Assembly: GCA_963678275.1 (NCBI GenBank)
Contig: OY782765.1
Location: forward strand, 1,674,001 to 1,738,000
Source of the DNA: G963677445 sp963678275
GTDB lineage: Bacteria; Bacteroidota; Ignavibacteria; Ignavibacteriales; Melioribacteraceae
Direction: 5' to 3'
DNA length: 64,000 nt
Part shown: in pieces, positions 25,165 through 35,137 of the stretch
Layout: every line of letters starts with the position of its first letter
Position numbering within the stretch: position 1 is the first letter of the stretch
Made by a program: the position numbers and the translations under genes
The notes under the pieces: generated by a model
The model's database searches: none
What the model was told of the DNA's origin: nothing
What the model saw: the letters and a program-made list of their open reading frames with translations, nothing else

Positions 25165-26742
25165 TCAGAGATTTGTTTTCACTGGCAGCAGATGGGGGTC
25201 TTCCCCCTTTTTCTGAATAATATTAACAATAAAATCATCACTCTGCTTTGGGAAATCCTCCCTTATATGTCCTCCCCTGCTTTCCTCCCTTATAAGCGCC
25301 GATCTGGCAATCAGTATACAGACTTCAGCCAGACTCAGCAAACGGAGCCCGCAGAAATTATCCTCAAAGCTGTTAGCCCTGTCAATAATATCCTCTATTT
25401 TCTGCACCGCTTTTTTAAGTGATTCACGGCAGCGGACAATACCCGCCTTTCTTGTCATAATATCAGCCAGGCGGTTCCGAAGCTCAAGCGCCTGCAATTC
25501 TTTTTCCGGCTCAATATTGTATTTCATTCCCGGGCTGTGTAAAAAATATCCCCTGTTTTCAAAACTGAGCGCGGCGTCAACCGCCCTTTTACCAAATACA
25601 ATACATTCCAGCAGTGAATTGCTCGCGAGCCTGTTGGCGCCATGCACACCCGTAGCCGCGGCTTCCCCGCATACAAAAAGACCGCCGATATTTGTCTCTC
25701 CCATTAGTCCTGTTTTTACACCTCCTATCATATAGTGGGCGGCAGGAGCAACCGGGACAGGGTCCCTGGTGATGTCGATACCAAATTTTTTTGCTTCTCT
25801 GCTGATTGTGCTGAATCTCTTTTTTATTTTAACAGGGTCTAAATGATCGAGCTTAAGAAAAATATGACTGCTGCCGGTTTTTTTCATCTCATGATGAATC
25901 ATTATCGATACAACATCCCTTGTGGCAAGCTCATCAAGTCCTTCCCTCAGCATAAATCTCTCACCCCGGTTATTAACAAGATGCGCTCCCTCTCCCCTGA
26001 CAGCCTCACTCACCAGAAATGTTTCCCCGGTTTCAGTATACATAGCGGTGGGATGAAACTGGATAAATTCCATATCGGCCAGACATGCCCCGGCGTCATA
26101 AGCCAGGGCGATTCCATCGCCGGTGGAAGTGTGGGGATTGGTGGTTCGTGAAAAAATACCCGAGGCTCCGCCGGTCGCGAGAATTGTGGAGTTACTGGTG
26201 AGGATAAGATGTTTTCCGGTTATACTGTTATGGGCATAAACACCGCCGCAGTTTACACCATCGCTGATAAGACGATAAGCCATGGTATTTTCAAACACGG
26301 TAATATTTGTCAGAGCGCTGATTTTTCTTATTAGAAAATTAACAACCTCCCTGCCGGTCGCGTCTCCTCCGGCGTGAAGAACCCTTCTCTTACTGTGGCC
26401 CCCTTCGAGCCCGAGGGCGAGTTTTCCCTCTTCATAATCAAATTGCATCCCCATGTCGATAAGATCAAAGACTCTTTCCCTTCCTTCATTTACCAGCACC
26501 TTTACCGACTCAGCGTTACAGAGTCCTTTACCGGCTTTTATCGTATCATCAAAATGATCTTCAGGGGTATCATCCGGATCAACCACCGCGGCAATGCCTC
26601 CCTGGGCCCAGAAAGTATTACTGGTTTGAAACCTGGATTTGGTTAGTAACGCGACTTTTCCAAAATTTGACGCATACGCGGCAGAATATAAACCGGCTAA
26701 ACCGCTTCCGGCTACAACAAAATCAAACTTTAGCTCTTCCAA
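25165..26742 (-). CDS. nadB: L-aspartate oxidase
   Basis: An FAD enzyme that oxidises L-aspartate to iminoaspartate, the first step of de novo NAD synthesis; 525 residues. The dinucleotide fold is VVAGSGLAGLYSA. FAD and active-site segments include SNTFWAQGGIAAV, EFIQFHPTAMY and RLASNSLLEC. The C-terminal helical domain is complete. It is the first gene of the operon, with the promoter expected in 26743-26873. Confidence 0.97.
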   Translation of the reverse strand: MEELKFDFVVAGSGLAGLYSAAYASNFGKVALLTKSRFQTSNTFWAQGGIAAVVDPDDTPEDHFDDTIKAGKGLCNAESVKVLVNEGRERVFDLIDMGMQFDYEEGKLALGLEGGHSKRRVLHAGGDATGREVVNFLIRKISALTNITVFENTMAYRLISDGVNCGGVYAHNSITGKHLILTSNSTILATGGASGIFSRTTNPHTSTGDGIALAYDAGACLADMEFIQFHPTAMYTETGETFLVSEAVRGEGAHLVNNRGERFMLREGLDELATRDVVSIMIHHEMKKTGSSHIFLKLDHLDPVKIKKRFSTISREAKKFGIDITRDPVPVAPAAHYMIGGVKTGLMGETNIGGLFVCGEAAATGVHGANRLASNSLLECIVFGKRAVDAALSFENRGYFLHSPGMKYNIEPEKELQALELRNRLADIMTRKAGIVRCRESLKKAVQKIEDIIDRANSFEDNFCGLRLLSLAEVCILIARSALIREESRGGHIREDFPKQSDDFIVNIIQKKGEDPHLLPVKTNL

Positions 26743-26873
26743 TTAAATATTCCCGTACAAAAAATTCCGGTTCAAAAATACAAAAGCCGGCGGCAAAAAG
26801 CATGATTATATTAAATTATTATTAAAAATAATTGGCTTCCGGCCTTTTACAAATAATTTTCCATGAACCAATA

Positions 26874-27296
26874 TCAGTTTATGCTGATCCTGAGAATATT
26901 TTCTTCTGTTACCACATCCAGACCTTTAATATCTGATAGCGCTTCACTTCCGCTTATTCTTTTGCCATTATATTCGAAATTTGTCCTGCCCATACTGCAG
27001 CATTGAATAGTTTTTGTGCCGGGAACAGGATCAAGCCTTCTTTTTCCATGAGAACAATAATTTTCAACAGCATAAAAATTGTCATCTTCACCATGGACCA
27101 GAAGAACCCGTTTAGGCAGATCTTTTGACTCAATCCTCAGCGCCCCCGATTTCTGAACTAATTCAGGTGATTTTTCAATATCCACAATGATAACACCATT
27201 TTCATATTTCCAGCAGCCGGGATTCTGAGGCAGTTTTGTGGCACAAATACCCAAAATTCTCTGGAATACTGATCGCTTTAATGTTTTAACTTCCAT
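26874..27296 (-). CDS. Rieske-like protein with an altered cluster motif
   Basis: 140 residues with a Rieske-type fold in the C-terminal half. The first ligand motif is intact: Cys81-Ser-His83 in YCSHGKRRLDPVPG. In the second motif, C-x-x-H, the histidine is replaced: Cys99-Cys-Ser-Met102 in QCCSMGRTNFEY. The codon is clearly ATG on the coding strand. The N-terminus has two further cysteines (Cys18 and Cys28). Either the cluster has a Met (or other) ligand, or it is lost. No oxygenase or reductase partner is adjacent; dinB is upstream on the same strand, 66 nt away. Confidence 0.75.
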   Translation of the reverse strand: MEVKTLKRSVFQRILGICATKLPQNPGCWKYENGVIIVDIEKSPELVQKSGALRIESKDLPKRVLLVHGEDDNFYAVENYCSHGKRRLDPVPGTKTIQCCSMGRTNFEYNGKRISGSEALSDIKGLDVVTEENILRISIN

Positions 27297-27362
27297 TATA
27301 ACTCCAAATCATTTATTTTGAGCAAAAATATGTATCCCGCTCTTTCAGGGAACATTCCCTGG

Positions 27363-27857
27363 TCAATCCTGCTCTTCATAACTCATGCTCCCATAACCAT
27401 ATAGTTTCCTGAGAAAGGCAATTTGTCCTATATGATAGGTGTCATGAGATGTAAGAAATGAGATTGTACCGAGAAATGTTGTATCATCAACAGGGAATTG
27501 AAACCTCGATTTTTGACTCAGCTTTTCTTCATCAATTTCCTGAAGAGCTTCATGCAGATTTTTCGATACAATTTCCCAAGATTCTGTCACTTCTTCCGGG
27601 GATGGATATTCATCAATGTCATCATTACTTTTCACGTCGGCGAATAATCCTTTTATCGGATATTCAACCTTTCTGCCGCACATCCGAAGTAAATAATTCC
27701 TGGCGTCGACCAAATGAATGAAAATAAACAAAATGGAGTTGGTGTCTTCCGAGGGTCTCTTTTGAAGGTCGTTGACGCTGATACCACTGATTGAATTCAG
27801 GCAGAGCCGGGTATTCAGTTTAATAATATCATATAGCGGTTTTACTGATTTATTCAT
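27363..27857 (-). CDS. DinB family metal-binding protein
   Basis: 164 residues with the four-helix DinB/YfiT fold. A probable metal-binding triad is His48, His138 and His142 (SHDTYHIGQIAFLRK). Members include thiol transferases (bacillithiol/mycothiol-dependent) and proteins of unknown role; which applies here cannot be told. It is 1-2 nt from the following gene on the same strand, so it is part of the 27.4-29.5 kb operon. Confidence 0.88.
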   Translation of the reverse strand: MNKSVKPLYDIIKLNTRLCLNSISGISVNDLQKRPSEDTNSILFIFIHLVDARNYLLRMCGRKVEYPIKGLFADVKSNDDIDEYPSPEEVTESWEIVSKNLHEALQEIDEEKLSQKSRFQFPVDDTTFLGTISFLTSHDTYHIGQIAFLRKLYGYGSMSYEEQD

Positions 27858-27858
27858 T

Positions 27859-28113
27859 TTATCTCCGCTTGTTATCTGTCAGTGACCTGTATATTGCCAG
27901 TATTATAACCGCGCCAAGCACAGCGCCAAGGAACCCCGCCCTTTCACCATAATGATAAAATCCGAAAAACTGCCCCAGGTAGGTTGCGACAACAGCGCCT
28001 CCGATTCCGAGCAGACTTGTAATAATACATCCTTTCGGATCTTTCCCGGGGAAAATTATTCTGGCGAGCAGCCCCGCGAGAAAACCAATAATTATAGTCC
28101 AGAGTAAATGCAT
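27859..28113 (-). CDS. GlsB/YeaQ/YmgE family membrane protein
   Basis: 84 residues with three predicted membrane helices and the family glycines (GFLAGLLARII, GIGGAVVATYLGQ, AVLGAVIILAIY). These are small stress-associated inner-membrane proteins of unknown mechanism. Its ATG overlaps the stop of the enoyl-CoA hydratase gene (TAATG), indicating translational coupling. Confidence 0.92.
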   Translation of the reverse strand: MHLLWTIIIGFLAGLLARIIFPGKDPKGCIITSLLGIGGAVVATYLGQFFGFYHYGERAGFLGAVLGAVIILAIYRSLTDNKRR

Positions 28114-28874
28114 TATTTTTTTTCCTTAAATTTGCTAATATAATCGACAGAATAATCTGAAAGAATTAATCTGCCGCTTATTTCAGCCCTTTCTTCCAGA
28201 AGTTCATCCCAGTTTTCACATCCTTCCCAGAAAATCTTTTTCAGCTCGCTCATGGCCGAACTATGCGCTGCGGCCAGCTTCGAGGCAAGCATTTCAACAG
28301 CTTCATCCAGTTCGGTGATTGAATCATAAATTTCGGTATAAAGTCCTCTTTCTTTTGCCCAGCCCGCGCCACGCCAGTCATAATCCATTGACATCGCGCT
28401 GAAAGCGCTGCTTCCGATTTTTCTTTCGACCGCGGGTCCCACAACAAAGGGCCCTATTCCAAGCGCCAGCTCACTTAATTTAATATGAGCCTCTTTTCCG
28501 GCCAGAGTATAATCGGCAGCCGCGGCAAGCCCCACCCCTCCCCCGACAGCTTTTCCATGAATCCGCGCTATGATAAATTTCGGACATTTTCTCATCGCGT
28601 TAATAACCCGCGCGAATCCCATAAAAAAAATTTTTCCTGTTTCAAAATCTTTAATTTCAAGCAATTCATCAAAGGATGCTCCTCCGCAGAACGCCCCCTC
28701 TCCTTCACTTTCGAGAATAATCACTTTTGCCTCTTCCATCGAAGCGGTCCGGGTGATGTTATCAGCCAAAGCTGAAAGCAGAGTTCCCGGAAGTGAGTTG
28801 CTTTTAGGATGATAAAATTTTATTCTGGCAATTCCGTTTGTAACCGTAATTGTAATATTTCCTTTTTCAACCAT
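28113..28874 (-). CDS. Enoyl-CoA hydratase/isomerase family protein
   Basis: 253 residues, crotonase fold. The oxyanion-hole segments are AFCGGASFDELLE and the KAVGGGVGLAAAADYTLA helix. A candidate catalytic glutamate is in KLSELALGIGP. The region resembles methylglutaconyl-CoA hydratase-type members, but the exact substrate is uncertain. It is in an operon with the HAD gene upstream (2 nt gap) and the YeaQ-like gene downstream (1-nt overlap). Confidence 0.85.
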   Translation of the reverse strand: MVEKGNITITVTNGIARIKFYHPKSNSLPGTLLSALADNITRTASMEEAKVIILESEGEGAFCGGASFDELLEIKDFETGKIFFMGFARVINAMRKCPKFIIARIHGKAVGGGVGLAAAADYTLAGKEAHIKLSELALGIGPFVVGPAVERKIGSSAFSAMSMDYDWRGAGWAKERGLYTEIYDSITELDEAVEMLASKLAAAHSSAMSELKKIFWEGCENWDELLEERAEISGRLILSDYSVDYISKFKEKK

Positions 28875-28876
28875 TT

Positions 28877-29539
28877 TTATCCTTTCAGAATATTTTTCAG
28901 GCTGGTGAAATGATCTATTATGTAATCTGGTTTCTCATTTTTAATCTGCGCGAAAGACCTGTAACCGAATGTAACAGCGCATGTTATTGCTCCGGCATTC
29001 TTTCCACATTGAATATCCATTTCCGAATCCCCGACCATCATCGTTTTACCACAGTCAGCTCCGAATTCATCACAAATAAGACGCAGCGGCTCCGGATCAG
29101 GTTTTATTTTAACACCCGGTTTTCTTCCATTAATGCTTGAAATAAATTTATCAAATCCAAAGTGTCCGGCTATTTTTTTTGCCTGGTCGTCACCCTTTGT
29201 TGTCAGAAGACCGATGTTGTAACCACTTTCTTTAAGAAACTGAAGTGTTTCATATACACCCGGGTACACAGCAGAATCATCAATAAAATCGAAATAATAA
29301 CCCTTGTAAATACTGATAAAATATTCAAGATCATTAACCTCCACCGAAAGTTTATCAAAAATATCCTGGAAGTGAAGTCCTATCAATAAATTAAAATCAT
29401 CCTCATTCATATTATGAGGAATTCCAAGTTTATCAAGTGTGTAAACAGTTGTGTTATATATTGTTTTATGAGAACTGACCAGTGTGCCGTCAAGGTCAAA
29501 TACGATAGCGCTGATGTGGGAATTGTTATTCATAGGCAT
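28877..29539 (-). CDS. HAD-superfamily phosphatase, phosphoglycolate phosphatase-like
   Basis: 220 residues. Motif I is FDLDGTLV with nucleophile Asp15 and Asp17, motif II is LLTTKG, motif III is the lysine in KPDPEP, and motif IV is MVGDSEMDI. The helical cap between motifs I and II is the Gph/PpaX type. The substrate may be phosphoglycolate, pyrophosphate or a sugar phosphate. First gene of the operon reading down to about 27.4 kb. Translation could begin at Met1 or at Met3, two codons later. Confidence 0.88.
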   Translation of the reverse strand: MPMNNNSHISAIVFDLDGTLVSSHKTIYNTTVYTLDKLGIPHNMNEDDFNLLIGLHFQDIFDKLSVEVNDLEYFISIYKGYYFDFIDDSAVYPGVYETLQFLKESGYNIGLLTTKGDDQAKKIAGHFGFDKFISSINGRKPGVKIKPDPEPLRLICDEFGADCGKTMMVGDSEMDIQCGKNAGAITCAVTFGYRSFAQIKNEKPDYIIDHFTSLKNILKG

Positions 29540-29710
29540 AAATTTTTGATCGAAAAATAGTTATTTCATTCAATATTTCCTAACCGCGCTAAGCCTGAAA
29601 AGAATTGTTTTTTCGGAATCAGTAATAACGAATTTTAATTTCCCGCCCCCAAAGGTCCGTGATTATTTTAACCCTTGCTCATATTTAATCCCTCTGATAG
29701 TATTTATGAA

Positions 29711-30180
29711 CCGACGGAGCCGGAAGTGAATAGTGGTTAGTGGAGAGTAAAGAGTAAAGGACCTGATTTCGATTACGATTCGATTTGGATTTCTATGGCT
29801 AACATATATCCAGTCAATCTTTTAATTCACCCCATTCCTTTTCTGAGTTTTTTACGCGATCATTAGATAATTCCTTAGAACATATCGCCCGTTTGAATAA
29901 GGTTAATAAGGTTTTGTTTGGTTGGGTGATTTCCTATGCTGTTAAGGTTAAAAAATCAAAAATAGGTTTCATAACATTCTTTTCATTCCCAATTCCTAAT
30001 TCCTAATTCCTAATTCCTAATTCCCAATTCCCAATTCCTAATTCCTTTTGTGGCTTTTCTTCCGCCTAAATCAGCGAAATCAAAATAATCTGCGGTCATC
30101 TTTTCAATTGTTAATTGTTCATTATTAATTATTAATTGCATTTTTGCCATTTTGCGTAGAATTTAACTTCTTAGGGAGTA
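29711..30180 (+). repeat. Module B, copy 4
   Basis: Begins CCGACGGAGCCGG, has TAATTCC heptamers at about 29994-30050, the TATGCTGTTAAGGTTAAAAA phrase and ends in a well-kept border motif (30143-30180). Confidence 0.85.
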
Positions 30181-30187
30181 AACGACT

Positions 30188-30440
30188 ACGAATGGAGTCG
30201 AATATCAATAGCCCCGGATGTTATCCGGTGGTCTGATATAGCGGACATCTTTCGCGACGCTGAAGGCGTCGGAATATAAACACCCCGGGGGAAATAGTAG
30301 TTGCCGCAGTAAAATCAAATCCGCGATGAAGTTCTATATTCGACCCCGTCGGGGTCGTGGCGGCATATTTTTCTTTTAACCCCGGGCTACTCTCTTCTTT
30401 CGCCGCCCGGGGCTATTGATATTGAATCCCATTCGGGATT
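30188..30440. repeat. Inverted-repeat element (about 240 bp)
   Basis: Perfect 17-bp arms lie at 30201-30217 and 30407-30423 (CCGGGGCTATTGATATT on the right). They extend imperfectly outward through GAATGGAGTCG on the left and GAATCCCATTC on the right. The interior holds further palindromes (ATTCGACCCCGTCGGGGTCG, AACACCCCGGGG, GACGCTGAAGGCGTC). No reading frame. It looks like a MITE- or REP-type element directly after module B copy 4. Confidence 0.7.
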
Positions 30441-30756
30441 CTTTTTAATAGAAATCAGAGCTCAATTCATCAGGTGTTTGCAGTTTATCCTTTCCCCATA
30501 AGGGCGTTTTCCACAGGCTCTGCCTGGGGAAAATTTAGGCTCTTAATTGCGATTTGTCATTTTACGTAGAATCTGATTGCTTATAGACCGCTCTGATATT
30601 CACCTGAAATTTGTTATTTTTTTTTGAGAGAGATCATTTTATATTAGTATTAATTTTTATAATTTAGAATGAATTTAAAGAAATAAAATCGTATATTAAG
30701 TCCGTTTTCTATTGTCACAGAAAAATTGTTATTTGAAAATAAACCGGGAGCAGTTT
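30441..30756. other. Leader region of the subtilase gene
   Basis: Contains a fragment resembling the start of repeat A (TCCCCATAAGGGCG, then CAGGCTCTGCCTGGGGAAAA, about 30490-30535) and a decayed border motif (TTTGTCATTTTACGTAG, 30552-30568). The last 150 bp are AT-rich and should hold the promoter of the subtilase gene. Confidence 0.5.
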
Positions 30757-33700
30757 GTGAATAGATTAACTTACCTTATTATTTTATTGATTTCATTCAC
30801 ACTATTCGCACAAGAAGAGAAAAACTATGTGCAGGGACAAATGCTTGTGCATCTGAAAAATGACGCGAGCATGCTAAACTTAACTCAGGAATTTAACTCA
30901 ATTGGACTGAAACCTGAGAGACTTCTTTCAGCGAGGCTGAATATCTGGCTTTGCAGTTATAACACAGAAACTGTTGAAGATAACTCAGCTCTTGATATGG
31001 TATATGGTTCAGACGAGGTAAAGATCGCCCAGTTTAATCACTTCATTGATGAGCGAATAGCGCAACCCGGCAAATCCGGTTCCAGCGATGGCGCCAGCCT
31101 TTTCCCTGATGATCCTTACTTCGATGAGCAATGGGCGCTGCATAATTACGGACAGACCGGCGGTGAAGCCGACGCGGATATCGACGCGCCCGAAGCATGG
31201 GATCTAAGCCAGGGAGGCCCGACAGCTCTCGGCGATGAAGTTGTTATAGCTATTATTGATGGCGGAAGCGACCTTGATCATGAGGATCTTCAATTCTTCA
31301 AAAATGTTCATGAAATACCCGGTAATAATATAGATGATGATAATAACGGTTATATAGATGATTATGATGGATGGAACGCTTATAACCATAACGGATATAT
31401 ACCGGATCACAGCCACGGGACACATGTGGCAGGATGCGCCGCCGCGGTTGGAAACAACGGAACCGGAGTGGCGGGTGTTAATCTTAACGCCCTGATAATG
31501 CCTATCGCCGGCTCATCCACCACGGAAGATATTGTTGTTGAGGCATATAGTTATGTTCATGAAATGAGAAGCCGTTTTAATGAAACCAATGGCCAATATG
31601 GAGCATTCGTTGTGGTAACCAATGCATCTTTCGGAGTTAATTATGGCGATCCTGTCGATTATCCCCTGTGGTGCGCGATGTATGATTCTCTCGGAGTCGA
31701 GGGAGTTCTGAACTGCGGAGCCACGGCAAATATAAACCTGAATGTTGATATCGAAGGGGATGTCCCGACTGCCTGCGGAAGTGATTATATGATAGCTGTA
31801 ACCAACACAACCCATGAAGATATTAAAAATTACGGCGCGGCTTATGGAGCGACAACAATCGATCTCGGCGCGCCGGGAACAAATATTTATAACACCGTAC
31901 CCGGAAATGGTTATGATTACAAAACAGGCACTTCAATGGCCAGTCCCACTGTTGCCGGAGCAATCGCGCTTATGTTTTCGGCAGCTAATCCGGGCCTGAT
32001 GCAGGCATATAAAGAAAACCCCGCTGAAACCGCGCTCGCTTTCAAACAATTCCTTCTCGACGGTGTGGATATTCTGCCATCTCTGGAAGATGTAACTGTT
32101 TCCGGCGGAAGGCTGAATCTTTATAACGCTCTGCTCCCTGTTCTTTCCGATCCCGATACAGTCGCGCCGACACAAATTACCGACCTCGCCATAGCTGAAG
32201 CAACTTCAGAATCAATGATGCTTTACTGGACGGCCCCTTATGATACTTCACAAAACGGGGTAATCGCTTATGACGTCAGGTTTTCTTTATCCCCGATAAT
32301 GAATGATGATGATTTTTATAACGCGGAGGAACTGACATTTCCGGAAGCGCCGGCAGAACCGGGAGAACCTGAAAGCCTGCTTGTTCAAAATCTCGAAATG
32401 GCAATGACATACTATTTCGCGGTTAAATCCTCCGATATGTGGAATAATATTTCTTTAATCTCCAATCCGGCAAGCGGCGCGACCTACGGACCCCCTGAAA
32501 TATCGGTGAATCCCGATGAGATAAATGTAAATCTTCCCCAGGGCGGAACTACTACAAGAGAATTTAACCTCGCAAATGTTTCACAGGATAATTCAACCCT
32601 CGAATATTCGATAAACCTGGAGAATAATTCCTTCCCTTCGGATGACGCGGTTAAAATTAAATTGAAGCCTCACAGTGTGGGGAACAGAAACATCAACCAG
32701 ATAAAAGGCAAACCGATATCTGAAGGAGGACAGGCAATAAGAGGTTCGGGAGGTCCCGATCAATATGGTTATGAATGGATAGACAGCGACGATCCGGAGG
32801 GACCGGAATATATATGGCAGGATATATCGCAGACCGGGATATTAGCCACAGAATGGGTTCAGACCAGCACTTATGAACCAAAAGATGAAGGTTACGCGGG
32901 CCCTTATCAGCTCGGTTTTAATTTCAACTTTTATGGCCAATCTTATTCAAAAGTTTTTATCGGCTCAAACGGATTTGTAACATTTGAAGAATTTTCCGGA
33001 AATACTTTCACAGTTCAGGAGATTCCCAATAGTGACATACCAAATACTTTCATCGGAGCATTAAAGAAAGACCTGGATGGAACAGATAACGGAGAAGTTT
33101 ATTATAAGGCGGATAACAATAAATTCATTATCCAGTATGATAACTGGGGTGAATTTTATGGCAGCGGCAAATTCACCTTCCAGGTTGTTATTCATCAGAA
33201 TGGAAAAATTTTAGTTTATTACAATACTTTTAATGGCGGAACCGTCACTAACGGAACAGTAGGAATCGAAAACCAGGATGGAACGGACGGACTTCAGGTT
33301 GCCTATTTTTCAACATATCTTCATGAAGAACTCGCGATAAAATATTCGGCTGAACCTGACTGGCTTACATCCAATACCGCTTCAGGAATATTATATAACG
33401 ATAATTCTGTTGACGTTGAGCTGTTATTCGAAGCACAGGATTTCCCTCTCGGGGAATATTCCATGGATGTTGTGATCACATCGAATGATCCGGTTACTCC
33501 TGAATTTATTCTTCCTGTGACAATGATTATCGGTGAAGGAGGTGTATCATGGTCTGCCGACATTATGGTTGAAGACGCGGGTGGTCAGAGGAGCAGCCAG
33601 AATCTTCTGTTCGGGCAGCATCCCGCGGCGTCAGATGGCATCGATGAAAATCTTGGTGAACAGGAGCTGCCTCCTTATCCCCCGGCGGGTGTATTTGACG

Positions 33701-35064
33701 CCAGATTCCTGCTGCCGGGCGATCTATCTTCCCTGACTGACTTGAGAAATTCACTACTGGAGGAAATAACCTGGCAGCTAAAATTCCAGCCGGGCGGCGA
33801 TGGATATCCATTTACCCTCACATGGAGCCCCTGGGCCCTGCCGGAAGGTTTGTTCCGTCTCGTTGATCCGTTCGGCGGTATTCTTGTCAATCTTGATATG
33901 AAACAAAATAATACCGTAACGGTAGAAAACAGCGCGGTTGATATGCTCTTAATTGAGTATCAGCGGAATATTACATCTGCAATTTCGGTGAATGGAGGCT
34001 GGAACATGGTTTCGGTTCCCCTGCTGCTGGATGATATGTCAGTCAATTCGGTTTTCCCCGACGCGGCTTCACAGGCTTATACATTCGACAATGGTTATAT
34101 CACTTCGGACCAGCTTGAAAACGGAACAGGTTACTGGCTGAAATTTAATGACGCAGCCACTTATGGAATTACAGGGAGTGTTCTTCCCGATATTGTTCCT
34201 GTCAACGAAGGCTGGAATATGATCGGGTTTTATAATACTCCTCTTGACGCTGATATTATTATGTCTGATCCTTCCGGCATAATTATATCACAATTTTTTG
34301 GCTTTGATAATGGTTATTTCGGCGCGGAAACAATTAACCCCGGCGTGGGATACTGGGTAAAAACCAGCGGCGCCGGCGAACTCTACTTCCCCCCGCCCCC
34401 GCTAAGGAAAAATGGAAATGGAAAAACAATCGCGGAAATTCCTGAAAACAGTTCGAAGCTTATTGTTACTGACGCTTCGGGCAGCCGGACTACACTTTAC
34501 CTTATTGGGAATGATCAAAATAACGCACCCTTTGAGCTGCCCCCCGCCCCCCCCGATGGTATTTTCGACGCCCGGTTTTCATCCGGGTATTTCGCTGAAT
34601 CACTGAATGATGATACCGAACTGATACTCTGTTCCGCAACCTACCCGGTTAAAATAGCTACTGAAAAGGCAAAATTTAATATCCTCTTAAATAATGGTGA
34701 GAATTTTAGGCTGACTCCTGAAAATCCGGTGATTATAAAAAACCCGGCCGTAACTGCTGTTGGTATCGAAGGGATAGAAATTCCGGTAAATTATTCATTA
34801 ACACAAAACTACCCGAATCCCTTTAATCCCGCCACGCTGATTCAATACTCTCTTCCGGTGGATGCCTCGGTAAATCTGCAGGTCTATAATCTTCTGGGTC
34901 AGAAAATCTATGATTCCGGCAGAATTGATAAAAAAGCCGGTTATCACAAATATGAGTTCGACGGGCAAAATCTCTCCAGCGGGCTTTACATATATACGCT
35001 CAACGCGAAAGGAACTGACGGATCAAATTTCAGCCAGACTAAAAAAATGATGCTGATGAAATAA
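30757..35064 (+). CDS. Secreted subtilisin-family (S8) protease with T9SS sorting domain
   Basis: 1435 residues from the GTG at 30757. GGGAG lies 6 nt before it and the product starts with a clean signal peptide (MNRLTYLIILLISFTLFA). An upstream TTG at 30712 has no ribosome site. The S8 domain spans about residues 120-470 with Asp168 (AIIDGGSD), His220 (HSHGTHVAG) and Ser393 (GTSMASP). A Ca-binding-like DDDNNGYIDDYDG insert lies between Asp and His. Then come a fibronectin III-like domain, a BACON-like region, beta-rich modules with two NGGWNMVSVPL-type repeats, and the C-terminal QNYPNPFNPATLIQYSLP sorting domain. It probably degrades extracellular protein at the surface. Confidence 0.94.
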   Translation: MNRLTYLIILLISFTLFAQEEKNYVQGQMLVHLKNDASMLNLTQEFNSIGLKPERLLSARLNIWLCSYNTETVEDNSALDMVYGSDEVKIAQFNHFIDERIAQPGKSGSSDGASLFPDDPYFDEQWALHNYGQTGGEADADIDAPEAWDLSQGGPTALGDEVVIAIIDGGSDLDHEDLQFFKNVHEIPGNNIDDDNNGYIDDYDGWNAYNHNGYIPDHSHGTHVAGCAAAVGNNGTGVAGVNLNALIMPIAGSSTTEDIVVEAYSYVHEMRSRFNETNGQYGAFVVVTNASFGVNYGDPVDYPLWCAMYDSLGVEGVLNCGATANINLNVDIEGDVPTACGSDYMIAVTNTTHEDIKNYGAAYGATTIDLGAPGTNIYNTVPGNGYDYKTGTSMASPTVAGAIALMFSAANPGLMQAYKENPAETALAFKQFLLDGVDILPSLEDVTVSGGRLNLYNALLPVLSDPDTVAPTQITDLAIAEATSESMMLYWTAPYDTSQNGVIAYDVRFSLSPIMNDDDFYNAEELTFPEAPAEPGEPESLLVQNLEMAMTYYFAVKSSDMWNNISLISNPASGATYGPPEISVNPDEINVNLPQGGTTTREFNLANVSQDNSTLEYSINLENNSFPSDDAVKIKLKPHSVGNRNINQIKGKPISEGGQAIRGSGGPDQYGYEWIDSDDPEGPEYIWQDISQTGILATEWVQTSTYEPKDEGYAGPYQLGFNFNFYGQSYSKVFIGSNGFVTFEEFSGNTFTVQEIPNSDIPNTFIGALKKDLDGTDNGEVYYKADNNKFIIQYDNWGEFYGSGKFTFQVVIHQNGKILVYYNTFNGGTVTNGTVGIENQDGTDGLQVAYFSTYLHEELAIKYSAEPDWLTSNTASGILYNDNSVDVELLFEAQDFPLGEYSMDVVITSNDPVTPEFILPVTMIIGEGGVSWSADIMVEDAGGQRSSQNLLFGQHPAASDGIDENLGEQELPPYPPAGVFDARFLLPGDLSSLTDLRNSLLEEITWQLKFQPGGDGYPFTLTWSPWALPEGLFRLVDPFGGILVNLDMKQNNTVTVENSAVDMLLIEYQRNITSAISVNGGWNMVSVPLLLDDMSVNSVFPDAASQAYTFDNGYITSDQLENGTGYWLKFNDAATYGITGSVLPDIVPVNEGWNMIGFYNTPLDADIIMSDPSGIIISQFFGFDNGYFGAETINPGVGYWVKTSGAGELYFPPPPLRKNGNGKTIAEIPENSSKLIVTDASGSRTTLYLIGNDQNNAPFELPPAPPDGIFDARFSSGYFAESLNDDTELILCSATYPVKIATEKAKFNILLNNGENFRLTPENPVIIKNPAVTAVGIEGIEIPVNYSLTQNYPNPFNPATLIQYSLPVDASVNLQVYNLLGQKIYDSGRIDKKAGYHKYEFDGQNLSSGLYIYTLNAKGTDGSNFSQTKKMMLMK

Positions 35065-35102
35065 AATTAATTCAGGCCGTTGTTCCTGACAAAATTAAAT
35101 AG

Positions 35103-35137
35103 ACCCCTTTAATCTTAATGATTGAGGGGTTTTTTTA
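35103..35137 (+). terminator. Subtilase gene terminator
   Basis: Hairpin ACCCCTTTAATC with GATTGAGGGGT (two internal mismatches), followed by seven Ts, 39 bp after the stop codon. Confidence 0.75.
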
